A DNA stretch of 64,000 bases from Rhizobium sp. RU33A (GTDB lineage: Bacteria; Pseudomonadota; Alphaproteobacteria; Rhizobiales; Rhizobiaceae), in assembly GCF_900156055.1 (NCBI RefSeq), contig NZ_FTMQ01000001.1:310001-374000 (forward strand). The letters are read 5' to 3'. The translations under genes and the position numbers were made by a program. This document shows positions 35,697 through 44,926 of this stretch, in pieces; position 1 is the first letter of the stretch; every line of letters begins with the position of its first letter. Below the pieces are notes generated by a model. The model saw nothing but the letters and a program-made list of their open reading frames with translations. It did no database searches and had not been told where the DNA came from.

Positions 35697-36608
35697 TTAA
35701 TGATCGGCCTTGATAAAGGTTCCGTTCTGCAACTCTTTCATCGCCTGCATCAGTTCTTCGCGGGTGTTCATCACGATTGGACCGTGCCAGGCGACTGGCT
35801 CCTTGATCGGCGTGCCGGTGACCAGCAGGAAGCGGATGCCCTGTTCGCCGGCCTGTACGGTGATCTCGTCACCGGTGTCGAAAACGACAAGCGTCCGGTT
35901 GCCGGAAAGGTCGCGGATGTTCAGCTCTTCGCCCATATACTCCTTCTCGACCTTGACGCCGAAGGGCTTGGACGCATCCCGGAACGAGCCGGAGCCAGCG
36001 AAGATATAGGCGAATGCCGAGCGATAGGTGTCGACCGGGAATGTCTTGCGCTTGCCCGGTGGCACCGAGATGTCGAGATAGACGGGTTCGGCGGCGATGC
36101 CGTCGACCGGGCCGCTCTTGCCCCAGAAGTCGCCACAGATGACGCGCACCGACGTGCCGTCATCATCGATGACAACGGGGATCTCGGGTGATTTGATGTC
36201 CTGATAGCGCGGTTTGGTCATCTTCAGCGACGAGGGCAGGTTGGCCCAGAGCTGGAAGCCGTGCATGCGCCCGGCAAAATCGCCTTTCGGCATTTCCTGG
36301 TGCAGGATCCCGCTGCCCGCCGTCATCCATTGCAGGTCGCCCGCGCCTAGCATGCCCTGATTGCCCAGGCTGTCGCCATGCTCGACGGTGCCGGCCAGCA
36401 CATAGGTGATCGTCTCGATGCCGCGATGCGGATGCCAGGGGAACCCGCGGACGTAGTCCATCGGCTCGTCGTTGCGGAAGTCGTCCATCATCAGGAAGGG
36501 GTCGGTCATCGAAGGATCGCCGAAGCCGAAGACACGGTGCAGCTTCACGCCGGCGCCTTCCATGGTCGGCGTGGCGCGGCTCTCATGCTTGACGGGGCGG
36601 ATAGACAT
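35697..36608 (-). CDS. Pirin family protein
   Basis: A 303-residue bicupin. The metal-binding histidines are in PWHPHRGIETITYVL and in GSGILHQEMP, matching the iron site of pirins such as E. coli YhhW (quercetinase activity in vitro). Two cupin domains span roughly residues 20-140 and 170-290. The physiological substrate is unknown. Single gene ending at a clear terminator. Confidence 0.9.
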   Translation of the reverse strand: MSIRPVKHESRATPTMEGAGVKLHRVFGFGDPSMTDPFLMMDDFRNDEPMDYVRGFPWHPHRGIETITYVLAGTVEHGDSLGNQGMLGAGDLQWMTAGSGILHQEMPKGDFAGRMHGFQLWANLPSSLKMTKPRYQDIKSPEIPVVIDDDGTSVRVICGDFWGKSGPVDGIAAEPVYLDISVPPGKRKTFPVDTYRSAFAYIFAGSGSFRDASKPFGVKVEKEYMGEELNIRDLSGNRTLVVFDTGDEITVQAGEQGIRFLLVTGTPIKEPVAWHGPIVMNTREELMQAMKELQNGTFIKADH

Positions 36609-36746
36609 TCGGGGACCTCCTCGGGGAAACGGGCTCGTTGCTTGGGCAGCAATATAGGCGAGAGAACCATGGCACGCAGGCCCGCCGGGCAGAACGCAGT
36701 GTTCACATTTGTGCCAGTCGACAGCAGGAAGAATGTTGCACTGCCC

Positions 36747-36760
36747 GACAAAAATTTGTC
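36747..36760. promoter_or_regulatory. 14-bp inverted repeat upstream of the class II amidotransferase gene
   Basis: GACAAA-AA-TTTGTC, a perfect 6+6 inverted repeat 92 bp before the start of the amidotransferase gene, in the 243-bp divergent region with the pirin gene. A possible operator; I know of no matching regulator. Confidence 0.35.
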
Positions 36761-36851
36761 ATGAAGGAAGCCATGTTTGCAAATCATTAGTCTATCGGGC
36801 GAAGACTACCAAGGATTCGCAGTCGGTCGATGGACCTGGGGCAGAATTCAT

Positions 36852-37679
36852 ATGTGTCGTTGGGCAGCTTACCGTGGTGTTCCTATCTTCCTTGAGGAGC
36901 TGGTGACCTCGCCCGCGCATTCCCTGATCGAGCAGTCGCATTGCGCAACCCGCGCCAAGACCGCAACCAACGGCGATGGCTTCGGTCTCGCCTGGTATGG
37001 TGACCGCCCCGAGCCTGGCCGCTTCCGGGATGTTCTGCCGGCCTGGTCCGACTGCAATCTGAAGAGCCTCGCAAGCCAGATCCGCTCGCCGCTGTTTCTC
37101 GCGCATGTCCGCGCTGCCACCCATGGCGCCACCCGCCGCGACAACTGCCATCCCTTCGTCCAGGGGAACTGGTCCTTCATGCACAACGGCCAGATCGACA
37201 ATTTCGATCGCATCCGCCGGCCGATGGAAGGCATGCTGGACGATGAGCATTTCCATGCCCGTGTTGGCACGACCGACAGCGAACTGCTCTTCCTGCTGGC
37301 CCTTCAGTTCGGATTGCGTGAGCGCCCTATCGCGGCCATGAGCGAGGCCGTCGGCTTCGTCGAGCAGATCAGCTTGCATCTGACCGGCACCGCACGCATC
37401 CGCATGACGGCTGCCTTTTCCGATGGCAAGACGCTCTATGCCGTGCGCTACTCGACGGACGAATATGCTCCAACGTTGTTTGCAGCGCCCATGGGGCCGA
37501 AGGGCAGCTTCTGTCTCGTGTCGGAGCCGCTGAACGATGAGACGGATACCTGGGTGGAAATTCCCGCTGGTAGTGCCGTGATCCTCAGCGAAAACGGCCT
37601 GGATGCCGCCGAGTTCAAGCCTGAGGTTGAGCGCACACGGGTCGAGCAGATCCGTCAGCCGGCGATGGCTGCGGTCTGA
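36852..37679 (+). CDS. Class II glutamine amidotransferase (YafJ/EgtC-like)
   Basis: A 275-residue Ntn-type amidotransferase. The start at 36852 gives MCRWAAYRG, placing the catalytic Cys at position 2 as required once Met is removed; the longer frame from 36777 would bury it. Other motifs are HVRAATHGATRRDNCHPF and WSFMHNGQIDNF, matching YafJ/DUG3-type GATases. The family includes glutathione-degrading DUG3 and EgtC of ergothioneine synthesis; no egt partners are adjacent, so the substrate is open. Confidence 0.88.
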   Translation: MCRWAAYRGVPIFLEELVTSPAHSLIEQSHCATRAKTATNGDGFGLAWYGDRPEPGRFRDVLPAWSDCNLKSLASQIRSPLFLAHVRAATHGATRRDNCHPFVQGNWSFMHNGQIDNFDRIRRPMEGMLDDEHFHARVGTTDSELLFLLALQFGLRERPIAAMSEAVGFVEQISLHLTGTARIRMTAAFSDGKTLYAVRYSTDEYAPTLFAAPMGPKGSFCLVSEPLNDETDTWVEIPAGSAVILSENGLDAAEFKPEVERTRVEQIRQPAMAAV

Positions 37680-37687
37680 TCACAGCT

Positions 37688-38041
37688 TTACTCGACGATG
37701 CCGAGTTCGGCGCGCAGCCTGCGGGTCAGCGACGCACTGACCGTGCGATAGGAACGGGTGAGATATTCCATAAGGTCGGCTTCGCCGAGCTCGCTGTCCG
37801 GTTCGACGCTCACCCATTTGCGCTTGGCGAAATAGGGCGCCTGCGACACGCCTTTGAGCGACGTCAGGATTTCGAAGCTTTCTTCGCTGACCTTGAAGGT
37901 TAATCGATGTTCACCATCGGTCAGCAGGGAAAAGACCTTGTCGCCTACCTTGGCAACACGGCTGTCCCATTGGTCGACCTGTGTTGTGCCGGCAAACCCT
38001 TGGACAAAGGCCTCGAAGCCGGCGCGCGTAAAGAGGCTCAT
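37688..38041 (-). CDS. MmcQ/YjbR family protein
   Basis: A 117-residue protein of the MmcQ/YjbR (CyaY-like fold) family: RVAKVGDKVFSLL and KWVSVEPDSELGEADLMEYLTRSYRTVSASL match the usual lysine/tyrosine-rich pattern. Often described as DNA-binding without direct proof. Its start overlaps the coaBC stop (ATGA), so it is the second gene of a coaBC operon. Confidence 0.85.
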   Translation of the reverse strand: MSLFTRAGFEAFVQGFAGTTQVDQWDSRVAKVGDKVFSLLTDGEHRLTFKVSEESFEILTSLKGVSQAPYFAKRKWVSVEPDSELGEADLMEYLTRSYRTVSASLTRRLRAELGIVE

Positions 38042-39252
38042 GCGCCTGTCCCGCCGATCTGGGTCGCGATCCAGAGTGCCAGCCGTTCGGCCACTTCGTC
38101 TTTCGAGAGATCAGGCCAGGCTTCGACCCCGTCGCGGCTGATCAGCTTCACCCGGTTGCGGTCGCCCCCCATGATCCCGGTCTCGGGCGAGACATCATTG
38201 GCGACGATCAGGTCGGCACCCTTGCGCTCAAGCTTGGAGCGGCCGTTTTCCTCGACATTCTGTGTCTCGGCCGCAAAGCCGACAACAAGGCGCGGACGCT
38301 GGGCATGGTGGCCGACGGTCTTCAGGATATCAGGGTTTTCTGCAAGCTCGAGCGGCGGCGGCGCCTCGCCGGGCTGCTTCTTGATCTTCTGACCGGCCGA
38401 GGACGCAACACGCCAGTCGGCGACGGCGGCCACCATCACGGCGATGTCGGCCGGAAGTGCCGAGAGCACGGCATCACGCATCTCCTCCGCCCGCTCCACA
38501 TGCTGGGTGCGAACGCCGGAGGGATCGGCAATGGTCACGGGTCCGGAAACCAGCGTAACCTCGGCGCCGAGGCGGGCAAGGGCGGCCGCAATCGCGTGGC
38601 CCTGCTTGCCGGAGGAGCGATTGGCGATGTAGCGCACGGGATCGATCGGCTCATGCGTCGGGCCCGAGGTCACGACGGCTGTCATGCCGGCCAGCGGTTT
38701 CGGCCCGGAGAGCAGGTCTTCGACGCGGTCTGCAATCTCGATCGGCTCGGCCATCCGCCCGCGTCCACGCTCGCCGCTTTCGGCCATCTCGCCTTCCATC
38801 GGGCCGATGGCCTTGATGCCGTCCCGCTGAAGCACTGCAAAATTCCGCTGGGTTGCCGGATGCGCCCACATCTTCGGGTTCATCGCAGGCGCGATGAGCA
38901 CCGGGCGGTCGGTTGCGAGAAGCACGGTGGAGGCCAGATCATCCGCAAGCCCGTTGGCCATCTTCGCCATCAGGTCGGCGGTTGCGGGCGCGACAAGCAC
39001 GAGATCGCATTCACGCGCAAGCCGGATATGGCCGACATCCTGCTCGTCCTCGCGGGAGAAGAGTTCGGTATAGACATGGGAAGCCGAGAGCGCGCCAACA
39101 GCAAGCGGCGTCACGAATTCCTGGGCGCCACGCGTCATGATGGGTCGCACGCTCGCACCGCGCTCCCTGAGCCTCCTGATGAGGTCAAGGCTCTTGTAGG
39201 CGGCGATGCCACCCGCGATAACAAGCAAAATCCGCTTTCCGGCCAAGCTCAT
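38038..39252 (-). CDS. coaBC: Bifunctional phosphopantothenoylcysteine decarboxylase/phosphopantothenate-cysteine ligase
   Basis: A 404-residue CoA biosynthesis enzyme. The N-terminal CoaC flavoprotein half begins KRILLVIAGGIAAYKSLDLIRRL and contains PAMNPKMWAHPATQRN. The C-terminal CoaB half begins TAVVTSGPTHEPIDPVRYIANRSSGKQGHAIA and has KIKKQPGEAPPPLEL for the CTP-dependent ligase. The start at 39252 (MSLAGKRIL) is preferred over 39261. It is followed by an overlapping YjbR gene. Confidence 0.95.
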   Translation of the reverse strand: MSLAGKRILLVIAGGIAAYKSLDLIRRLRERGASVRPIMTRGAQEFVTPLAVGALSASHVYTELFSREDEQDVGHIRLARECDLVLVAPATADLMAKMANGLADDLASTVLLATDRPVLIAPAMNPKMWAHPATQRNFAVLQRDGIKAIGPMEGEMAESGERGRGRMAEPIEIADRVEDLLSGPKPLAGMTAVVTSGPTHEPIDPVRYIANRSSGKQGHAIAAALARLGAEVTLVSGPVTIADPSGVRTQHVERAEEMRDAVLSALPADIAVMVAAVADWRVASSAGQKIKKQPGEAPPPLELAENPDILKTVGHHAQRPRLVVGFAAETQNVEENGRSKLERKGADLIVANDVSPETGIMGGDRNRVKLISRDGVEAWPDLSKDEVAERLALWIATQIGGTGA

Positions 39253-39341
39253 GAAGTGCAACCCTTTCTCTGCGGCCGCGACCCTAGCGCAAATCCGGTC
39301 GCTGGCAAATCATCGAGACTGGGACTGGTAAACGGCGTGCC

Positions 39342-40382
39342 TCAAGCTTCGTTGTCGAGCTTCAGCGGGACTTCCGCGACGGTTCCATGCGTGCCTTCGA
39401 GATAGTGTAGCCCGTCTCCGAGCGTGGAGGCCATGGATTTGACAATGCGGCTCCCGAGACCGGTTCCCTTCGGCGCGCGCTGCGGATCGATTCCGACGCC
39501 GTCATCCTCGACCCGAAGCAGCGCCTCGCCGTCGCCCCGCATCTTCAGATACACCCGGATATCGCCGGACTGTCCCGGCGCATAGGCATATTTGAAGGCG
39601 TTGGTAACGAGTTCCGTGACGATCATGCCGACCGAAACTGCCTTGTCGGCGCTGAGGGAGATGGGATCCGCATCGAGCAGCAGGCGCACCGGCTTTTCGG
39701 CGCTGTGCAAGGAATTGTAGAGCTCGACGGTGAGGCGATTGAGGTAACGATCAAGCTCCACCCGGCTGACGTCGTCGGAGGTGTAGAGACTGCGATGCAT
39801 GCCGGCGATGGCTGTGATACGGGCTTGGGTCTCGGCCAGTTCCGCCTTCACTTCGTCGCTGCGGGCCGCAGAGATTTGCAGTCTGAGCAGGCTGGCGACC
39901 AGCGCCAGCGAGTTGGCGACGCGATGGTTGACCTCGGCCAGCAGGGCCTCGGCACGTTCCTTGCCGAGCCGGATCTCTTCATCGGCGCGGGCCTTCGCCG
40001 CACGCAGCTGGGCGTTGGCGATCGTCTGCTCTATCGCGCTGGACAAGAGCGAGAGGAAGTCGTCGCTGACCGTCTTGATGACGTAGTCCGCAGCGCCCGC
40101 CTTGATCGCCTCGATCGCCACCTGCGCCTCGTTCGATCCGGTGACATAGACCACCGGCACATCGATCTCGGCCTCGCGCATGCGACCGAGCACGTCGTGG
40201 CCGGTTGTCTGCCGCAGGTAATGGTCGAGCACGACAACATCGAACTCGGTCGTCTTCAGGAGTTCGAGCGCGTCTTCGGCGTTCTCGGCATGCGACACCT
40301 CATGACCGAGCCGGCCCATATGCTTCTGGACCAGCCGGGCAATGGCAGCATCGTCATCGATGTAAAGAACGCTGAAGCTCAT
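39342..40382 (-). CDS. Receiver-HisKA_2 hybrid sensor histidine kinase
   Basis: A 346-residue soluble protein: receiver domain about 1-120 with acidic residues DDD at 9-11 and phosphoacceptor D53 (VVVLDHYLRQ), a short coiled linker (about 122-145), then a HisKA_2 module with H153 in AEVNHRVANSLALVASLL and an ATPase domain with N box ELVTNAFKYAY and G box KGTGLGSRIVKSM. Such receiver-kinase proteins link one phosphorelay to another. It is third in an operon after a CHASE3 kinase and a single-domain receiver; the gap to the receiver gene is 13 bp. Its partner response regulator is not in the window. Confidence 0.9.
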   Translation of the reverse strand: MSFSVLYIDDDAAIARLVQKHMGRLGHEVSHAENAEDALELLKTTEFDVVVLDHYLRQTTGHDVLGRMREAEIDVPVVYVTGSNEAQVAIEAIKAGAADYVIKTVSDDFLSLLSSAIEQTIANAQLRAAKARADEEIRLGKERAEALLAEVNHRVANSLALVASLLRLQISAARSDEVKAELAETQARITAIAGMHRSLYTSDDVSRVELDRYLNRLTVELYNSLHSAEKPVRLLLDADPISLSADKAVSVGMIVTELVTNAFKYAYAPGQSGDIRVYLKMRGDGEALLRVEDDGVGIDPQRAPKGTGLGSRIVKSMASTLGDGLHYLEGTHGTVAEVPLKLDNEA

Positions 40383-40395
40383 CGCCTGACCGCCA

Positions 40396-40833
40396 TCAGG
40401 GGATTTGCATGACGGAGAAGAACAGTCCGAGCTGGCGAATGGCGTTGGCGAAATTGTCGTAATCGACAGGTTTGGTAATATAGACATTGGCCCCGAGATC
40501 GTAGCAGCGCTGGATTTCGCGTTCGTCATCCGTCGTCGTGAGGATGACGACCGGGAGCCGTCGCGTGTGCGGATTGGATTTAATCTGGTCGAGAATATCG
40601 GTGCCCGACATGTCGGGTAGATTGAGGTCGAGCAGAATCAACAGGTAGCGGTCTTCTGAAATCTTGCCGCTACGATCCTTGCCCAGCACGTAGTCGAGCG
40701 CTTCGGTGCCGTTGGTGAAGGGCACGATCTCGTTGTTCACGCCGGCCCGACGCACATTCTTTTCGATCAGACGGGCGTGACCCTCGTCGTCTTCGACCAT
40801 GACAATGGTGACTTCTTTACCCACGGCTTTCAT
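40396..40833 (-). CDS. Single-domain response regulator (Rcp1-like)
   Basis: A 145-residue stand-alone receiver with acidic pocket E14-D16 (VMVEDDEGHARLIEKNVRRAG), phosphoacceptor D69 in LLILLDLNLPDMSG, Thr near 100 (VVILTTTDD) and Lys121 (YITKPVD). It resembles Rcp1-type regulators paired with phytochrome-like kinases and has no output domain, so it probably shuttles phosphate. The ATG at 40833 follows GGAG with 6-nt spacing and overlaps the upstream kinase stop; an in-frame TTG at 40839 is less likely. Confidence 0.9.
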   Translation of the reverse strand: MKAVGKEVTIVMVEDDEGHARLIEKNVRRAGVNNEIVPFTNGTEALDYVLGKDRSGKISEDRYLLILLDLNLPDMSGTDILDQIKSNPHTRRLPVVILTTTDDEREIQRCYDLGANVYITKPVDYDNFANAIRQLGLFFSVMQIP

Positions 40834-40835
40834 TA

Positions 40836-42323
40836 TCAACTCCGTACCAAGCGTGACAGATCAGATGGCAGTCGCAGTACGAAGGTTGACCCTTCTCCTA
40901 AACGGGATTGAACGGTGATCTCCCCTCCAAGGTTCCGTGCCAGTGAGCGGACATGGGCAAGGCCGATGCCTTCACCCGATTGATCCTGCTGACCGGAGCG
41001 GCGGAAGAGTTCGAAAATGCGTTCGTGATCCTGTTCTGCAATGCCACGGCCGTTGTCCTCAACCTCGATCCTTACCATGTGACGCCCTTCGGGCGCGGTT
41101 CGGACGGCGAGGGTCAGGGGCCGTTGGGGATGCTTGTACTTGATAGCATTGTCGAAAAGGTTACCGAGAATTTGTTCGACCGACAATCGATCAGTGTTCA
41201 GGCAGGTGGCCTTGATGTCGAGATCGATGCTTCCGTCGCTTTCGCTGATCTGGTGATAGACGCTGTTGGTAATGGTCTCCAACATGGGCTGCAGTTCGAC
41301 GATTTCGGGCTTCAACTGACGTCGCCCGTCTCGCGAGATCTTCAGGATCGCGTTGATCAGTCCGTCCATCTTCTTGGTCGATGAGCGGATGAAGCCGATG
41401 GCTTCGGGCAGGTCCTCCGAGGCAGCCAGTCTGGCTTCGCGGATCTCCTCTTCGGACACCGGCTTGCCATCGTTCAGGACATAGGCCTGCAAGGATTTCA
41501 GAGAGGCATCGAGCTCGGCTGTAAAGCCCATGATGTTGACGAGCGGCGCTCTTAGATCATGCGTCACGATGTAAGCGAAGCGCTGGATTTCCTGGTTTGC
41601 TTGCATGAGATCGTCTGTGCGCTCCGCCACGCGGGCCTCGAGGCCCTGGTTCAAGACCTCCACCTCGCGCCTGGAAGCCGCGAGCGCACGCACATGCTGG
41701 GCAACGACCAGGATCGCACCACCCATCACGGCAATGATGGCGATGCCGCCGCCGACCGTAATCCACTGAAGTTGCTCGGTCGCGCTGATCTGGGCCTCGG
41801 TCCCGCGCTCAACGTTGGCGTCCGAGAGTTCCTTGAACTGGTCAAGCATGGAGCGGATGTCGTCCATAAGCTCACGACCGACATCGCTCTGGATCAGTTC
41901 AACGGCCTGTTCCTGCTCACCGCTGCGCACGAGATTGATGGCCTGTCCCATCTCGGCAAGCTTACCGCGGATCCGGTCACGCAACCGTTCCATCTGGGCT
42001 GCCTTGATCGGGCGATTGGCAACCGCTGCCGCGAGCCTGTCGACCTCTTCGCGGATTTCGCCGACGGAGGACTCGTAGGGCTGGAGGAACAGCTCGTTGC
42101 GGGTGATGACGAAGCCGCGCTGGCCCGTCTCGGCGTCGGTCAGCTTCTGCATGAGGTCGGCGGACATGCGCCGGATGCTGCGCTCCTGCAGGATGTATTC
42201 AAAGGTCGTCTGGGTACGCTCGACGAGACCAAAGGTCGCGACGATGATGCCGATGAGGATTGCGGTGCCGATCAGGAGGAAGAGCAGCGTGGACCGAACA
42301 AAGCCGGTTTGGGTGGCGGTCAT
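40836..42323 (-). CDS. CHASE3-domain membrane sensor histidine kinase
   Basis: A 495-residue kinase. TM1 is about residues 11-33, a periplasmic CHASE3 domain about 35-170 (LTDAETGQRGFVITRNELFLQPYE), TM2 about 188-208, a coiled linker, HisKA with H255 in VTHDLRAPLVNIMGF, and HATPase_c with NLFDNAIKYKHPQ, DNGRGI and GEGIGLAHV. The kinase region resembles phytochrome-type HisKA kinases. It begins the kinase-receiver-kinase operon, 40 bp downstream of a candidate EcfG promoter. The CHASE3 ligand is unknown. Confidence 0.92.
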   Translation of the reverse strand: MTATQTGFVRSTLLFLLIGTAILIGIIVATFGLVERTQTTFEYILQERSIRRMSADLMQKLTDAETGQRGFVITRNELFLQPYESSVGEIREEVDRLAAAVANRPIKAAQMERLRDRIRGKLAEMGQAINLVRSGEQEQAVELIQSDVGRELMDDIRSMLDQFKELSDANVERGTEAQISATEQLQWITVGGGIAIIAVMGGAILVVAQHVRALAASRREVEVLNQGLEARVAERTDDLMQANQEIQRFAYIVTHDLRAPLVNIMGFTAELDASLKSLQAYVLNDGKPVSEEEIREARLAASEDLPEAIGFIRSSTKKMDGLINAILKISRDGRRQLKPEIVELQPMLETITNSVYHQISESDGSIDLDIKATCLNTDRLSVEQILGNLFDNAIKYKHPQRPLTLAVRTAPEGRHMVRIEVEDNGRGIAEQDHERIFELFRRSGQQDQSGEGIGLAHVRSLARNLGGEITVQSRLGEGSTFVLRLPSDLSRLVRS

Positions 42324-42362
42324 GGAACTCCAGACGGAACAAACGATGCGTTTTCAAGTTCA

Positions 42363-42387
42363 AACGCATGATCGACTGCTTTGTTCC
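42363..42387 (-). promoter_or_regulatory. Candidate EcfG (general stress sigma factor) promoter
   Basis: On the minus strand GGAAC (42387-42383), 16-nt spacer, CGTT (42366-42363), a full match to the alphaproteobacterial EcfG/RpoE2 consensus GGAAC-N16/17-CGTT. The -10 element ends 40 bp before the start of the CHASE3 kinase gene, giving a normal leader. By base counting about one such match is expected by chance in a window this size, so its position carries the weight. Confidence 0.65.
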
Positions 42388-42432
42388 ATCAAGAAATCGA
42401 GGAACTGCGTTTATTTTCGTCGCTCTTGGACC

Positions 42433-44007
42433 TCAGGAAACCTGTAAGGCGATAACCACCGCTGCAACCGCGATCACCCAGAGCGCGATCCGGCCAGACC
42501 GCGTATGTCGCGCTTCTGCCCGTCCGATGCGCTCGGCGGTATCGGCATCGAAGCGCAGACCTTCCTCGCTCATCCGCACGATCTCTCCGTGAAGCTTCTC
42601 GGTCTTGGTGGCGATTTCCGGTAGCGCTTCGGCCAGCCTGAGTGCCGCCTTGGCGCCATCCTTGATATCAGTCGCAATGCGCTTCGGACCCAGATTGTCG
42701 CGGATCCAATGCGAAACGACCGGCTCCGCGGCTTTCCACATGTTGAAACGAGGATTGAGAATGCGCGAGACGCCCTCGACGACGACCATCGTCTTTTGCA
42801 GCATCACCAGTTCCGGGCGCGTCTGCATGTCGAAGATCTCGGTGACTTCGAACAGCAAAGTCAGCAGCTTGCCCATGGAAATGGTCTCGGCCGGCTGCCC
42901 GTGGATCGGCTCTCCGATCGCACGGATCGCTTGGGCGAAGCTCGCGACATTGTGGTGCGACGGCACATAGCCGGCTTCGAAATGCACTTCGGCCACGCGC
43001 ATATAATCGCGCGTGATGAAACCGTAGAGGATCTCGGCGAGGAAGCGCCGTTCCTTCTTTCCAAGGCGCCCGGCAATGCCCATGTCGACGGCAACGATCA
43101 TGCCGGCGGGATCGACAAAGAGATTGCCCGGATGCATGTCGGCATGGAAGAAGCCGTCGCGCAGCGTATGGCGCAGGAAGGACTGGATCAGTGTGTCGGC
43201 GAGCGCATTGAGGTCATGGCCGGCAGCCCTCAAACCCTCGACATCCGACATCTTGACGCCGTCGATCCATTCCATGGTGACGACATCGCGGCCCGTGCGC
43301 TCCCAGTCGACCTGGGGCACGCGGAAACCCGGATCGGACTTGGTGTTTTCGGCGATCTCCGAAAGCGCCGCCGCTTCGAGCCTCAGGTCCATTTCGACCT
43401 TGGTGGTCTGCTCGAGCGTCTTCGTCACCTCGACCGGGCGCAAACGCCGCGAATTGGGGATGAAGCGCTCCTGCAAATGGGAGACGAGATACATGGCCTC
43501 GAGATCGGCGGCGAAACGCTTGCGCACGCCGGGCCGGATCACCTTGACGGCCACCTTGCGGCGTCCCTCTGGTGTGTTTACCTCGGCGGGGTGAACCTGC
43601 GCGATTGACGCAGCAGCAATGGGCTCGTCGAAGCGCACATAGAGGTCTTCGATCGTGCGGCCGAGCGAGTCCCGGATCGTGGTCCTCGCCGATTCGGTGG
43701 GGAAGAAGGCCATCCGATCCTGCAGGCCTGCCAGATCCTCGGCGAAATCGGCGCCGACGACGTCCGGACGGGTGGCAAGGAACTGGCCGATCTTCACATA
43801 GGAGGGACCGAGGCGGGCAACCGCGTTGGCCAACCGGTCGGCTCGGTCGACGGATTTTACCCGGCTGCGGGCAAGCGGTGCGACGGCCGCTTTGGCAAAG
43901 CCGACGAGCGGAGGCAGCCCCTCCGACGGCAGGGCCGCCACGACGCCTTCCCGCACGAGGACCCATCCGACCCGCGCCAGGCGGAAATATGCACCGATCG
44001 TGCTCAT
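42433..44007 (-). CDS. ubiB: Ubiquinone biosynthesis protein UbiB (ABC1/ADCK kinase-like)
   Basis: A 524-residue atypical kinase with the family's KxGQ motif in YVKIGQFLATRPDVVG, the Ala-rich loop IAAASIAQVHPAEV, the catalytic-type segment GFFHADMHPGNLFVDPAG and metal-binding VDMGIAGRLGKKERRF, plus two C-terminal membrane helices (IALWVIAVAAVVIALQVS). It supports coenzyme Q synthesis, probably by moving or activating lipid intermediates. It starts 5 bp after ubiE, forming a ubiE-ubiB operon. Confidence 0.95.
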   Translation of the reverse strand: MSTIGAYFRLARVGWVLVREGVVAALPSEGLPPLVGFAKAAVAPLARSRVKSVDRADRLANAVARLGPSYVKIGQFLATRPDVVGADFAEDLAGLQDRMAFFPTESARTTIRDSLGRTIEDLYVRFDEPIAAASIAQVHPAEVNTPEGRRKVAVKVIRPGVRKRFAADLEAMYLVSHLQERFIPNSRRLRPVEVTKTLEQTTKVEMDLRLEAAALSEIAENTKSDPGFRVPQVDWERTGRDVVTMEWIDGVKMSDVEGLRAAGHDLNALADTLIQSFLRHTLRDGFFHADMHPGNLFVDPAGMIVAVDMGIAGRLGKKERRFLAEILYGFITRDYMRVAEVHFEAGYVPSHHNVASFAQAIRAIGEPIHGQPAETISMGKLLTLLFEVTEIFDMQTRPELVMLQKTMVVVEGVSRILNPRFNMWKAAEPVVSHWIRDNLGPKRIATDIKDGAKAALRLAEALPEIATKTEKLHGEIVRMSEEGLRFDADTAERIGRAEARHTRSGRIALWVIAVAAVVIALQVS

Positions 44008-44012
44008 CCGGA

Positions 44013-44789
44013 TCAGATCTTCCAGCCGGAATGAAGGGCTGCGATGCCACCGGTATAGTTGGTGAAGCGAACGTTCGAGAAACCGGCGCGCTCGATCATC
44101 CGGGCGAAGTCCGGCTGGTTCGGGAACTTGCGGATCGATTCCACCAGGTACTGGTAGGGTTCGGCATCGCCGGTGATCATCTTGCCGAAGCGCGGGATCG
44201 CATTGAAAGACCAGGCATCATAGACCTTGTCGAGCAGCGGCAGTTCGACTTCGGAAAATTCCAGCACGAGCAGACGTCCGCCGCGCTTCAGAACGCGGAA
44301 GGCCTCCGACAGCGCCACATCGATATGCGGCACGTTGCGGATGCCGAATGCGATCGTATAGGCGTCGAAGCTATTGTCCTCGAAGGGCAGGCTTTCGGCA
44401 TTGGCCTCGACGAAGGTGAGGTTGGGGGAAAGCCCCTTCTTCTCGGCCCGCTCGGCACCCACGCCGAGCATGGAACCGTTGATGTCGAGCACGGTCGCAT
44501 GCGCCATCCGGTTGGAGGCCTCGACGATACGGAAGGCGATGTCGCCCGTGCCGCCGGCGACGTCGAGCACCTTGTAGTTCTGATCCTTGCGTGGATTGAG
44601 AGCCGCCACCAGCGCATCCTTCCAGACGCGGTGCAGGCCGGCTGACATGACGTCGTTCATGATGTCGTAGCGCTTGGCTACCTTGTGGAAGACATCGTTG
44701 ACCAGGCCCTGCTTTTCCTGCTCGTCGACCTGGCGGAAGCCGTAGGAGGTTTCCATGCCGCCATCGGCGGAAATGCGGCTTGCAGTCAT
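44013..44789 (-). CDS. ubiE: Ubiquinone/menaquinone C-methyltransferase
   Basis: A 258-residue class I methyltransferase with [29 protein letters not shown], motif [16 protein letters not shown] and [32 protein letters not shown], all UbiE hallmarks. It methylates the demethoxy-quinol ring in ubiquinone synthesis. The ATG at 44789 is chosen; a reading to 45056 would overlap divergent mutM. It is divergent from mutM, with 137 bp between the starts. Confidence 0.96.
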   Translation of the reverse strand: MTASRISADGGMETSYGFRQVDEQEKQGLVNDVFHKVAKRYDIMNDVMSAGLHRVWKDALVAALNPRKDQNYKVLDVAGGTGDIAFRIVEASNRMAHATVLDINGSMLGVGAERAEKKGLSPNLTFVEANAESLPFEDNSFDAYTIAFGIRNVPHIDVALSEAFRVLKRGGRLLVLEFSEVELPLLDKVYDAWSFNAIPRFGKMITGDAEPYQYLVESIRKFPNQPDFARMIERAGFSNVRFTNYTGGIAALHSGWKI

Positions 44790-44926
44790 CGGTTCACTCC
44801 ACGGTACGGACAGGTCGGGCGGACCATAGCGAAAAGGGCTTTCGAGCGCTATCTGCGCAGTGCACCCGCTCCAAGCCTGGTCTATAGACCGTAAAACAGG
44901 CGCTTGAAACAGAAAGATGGGCCGAA

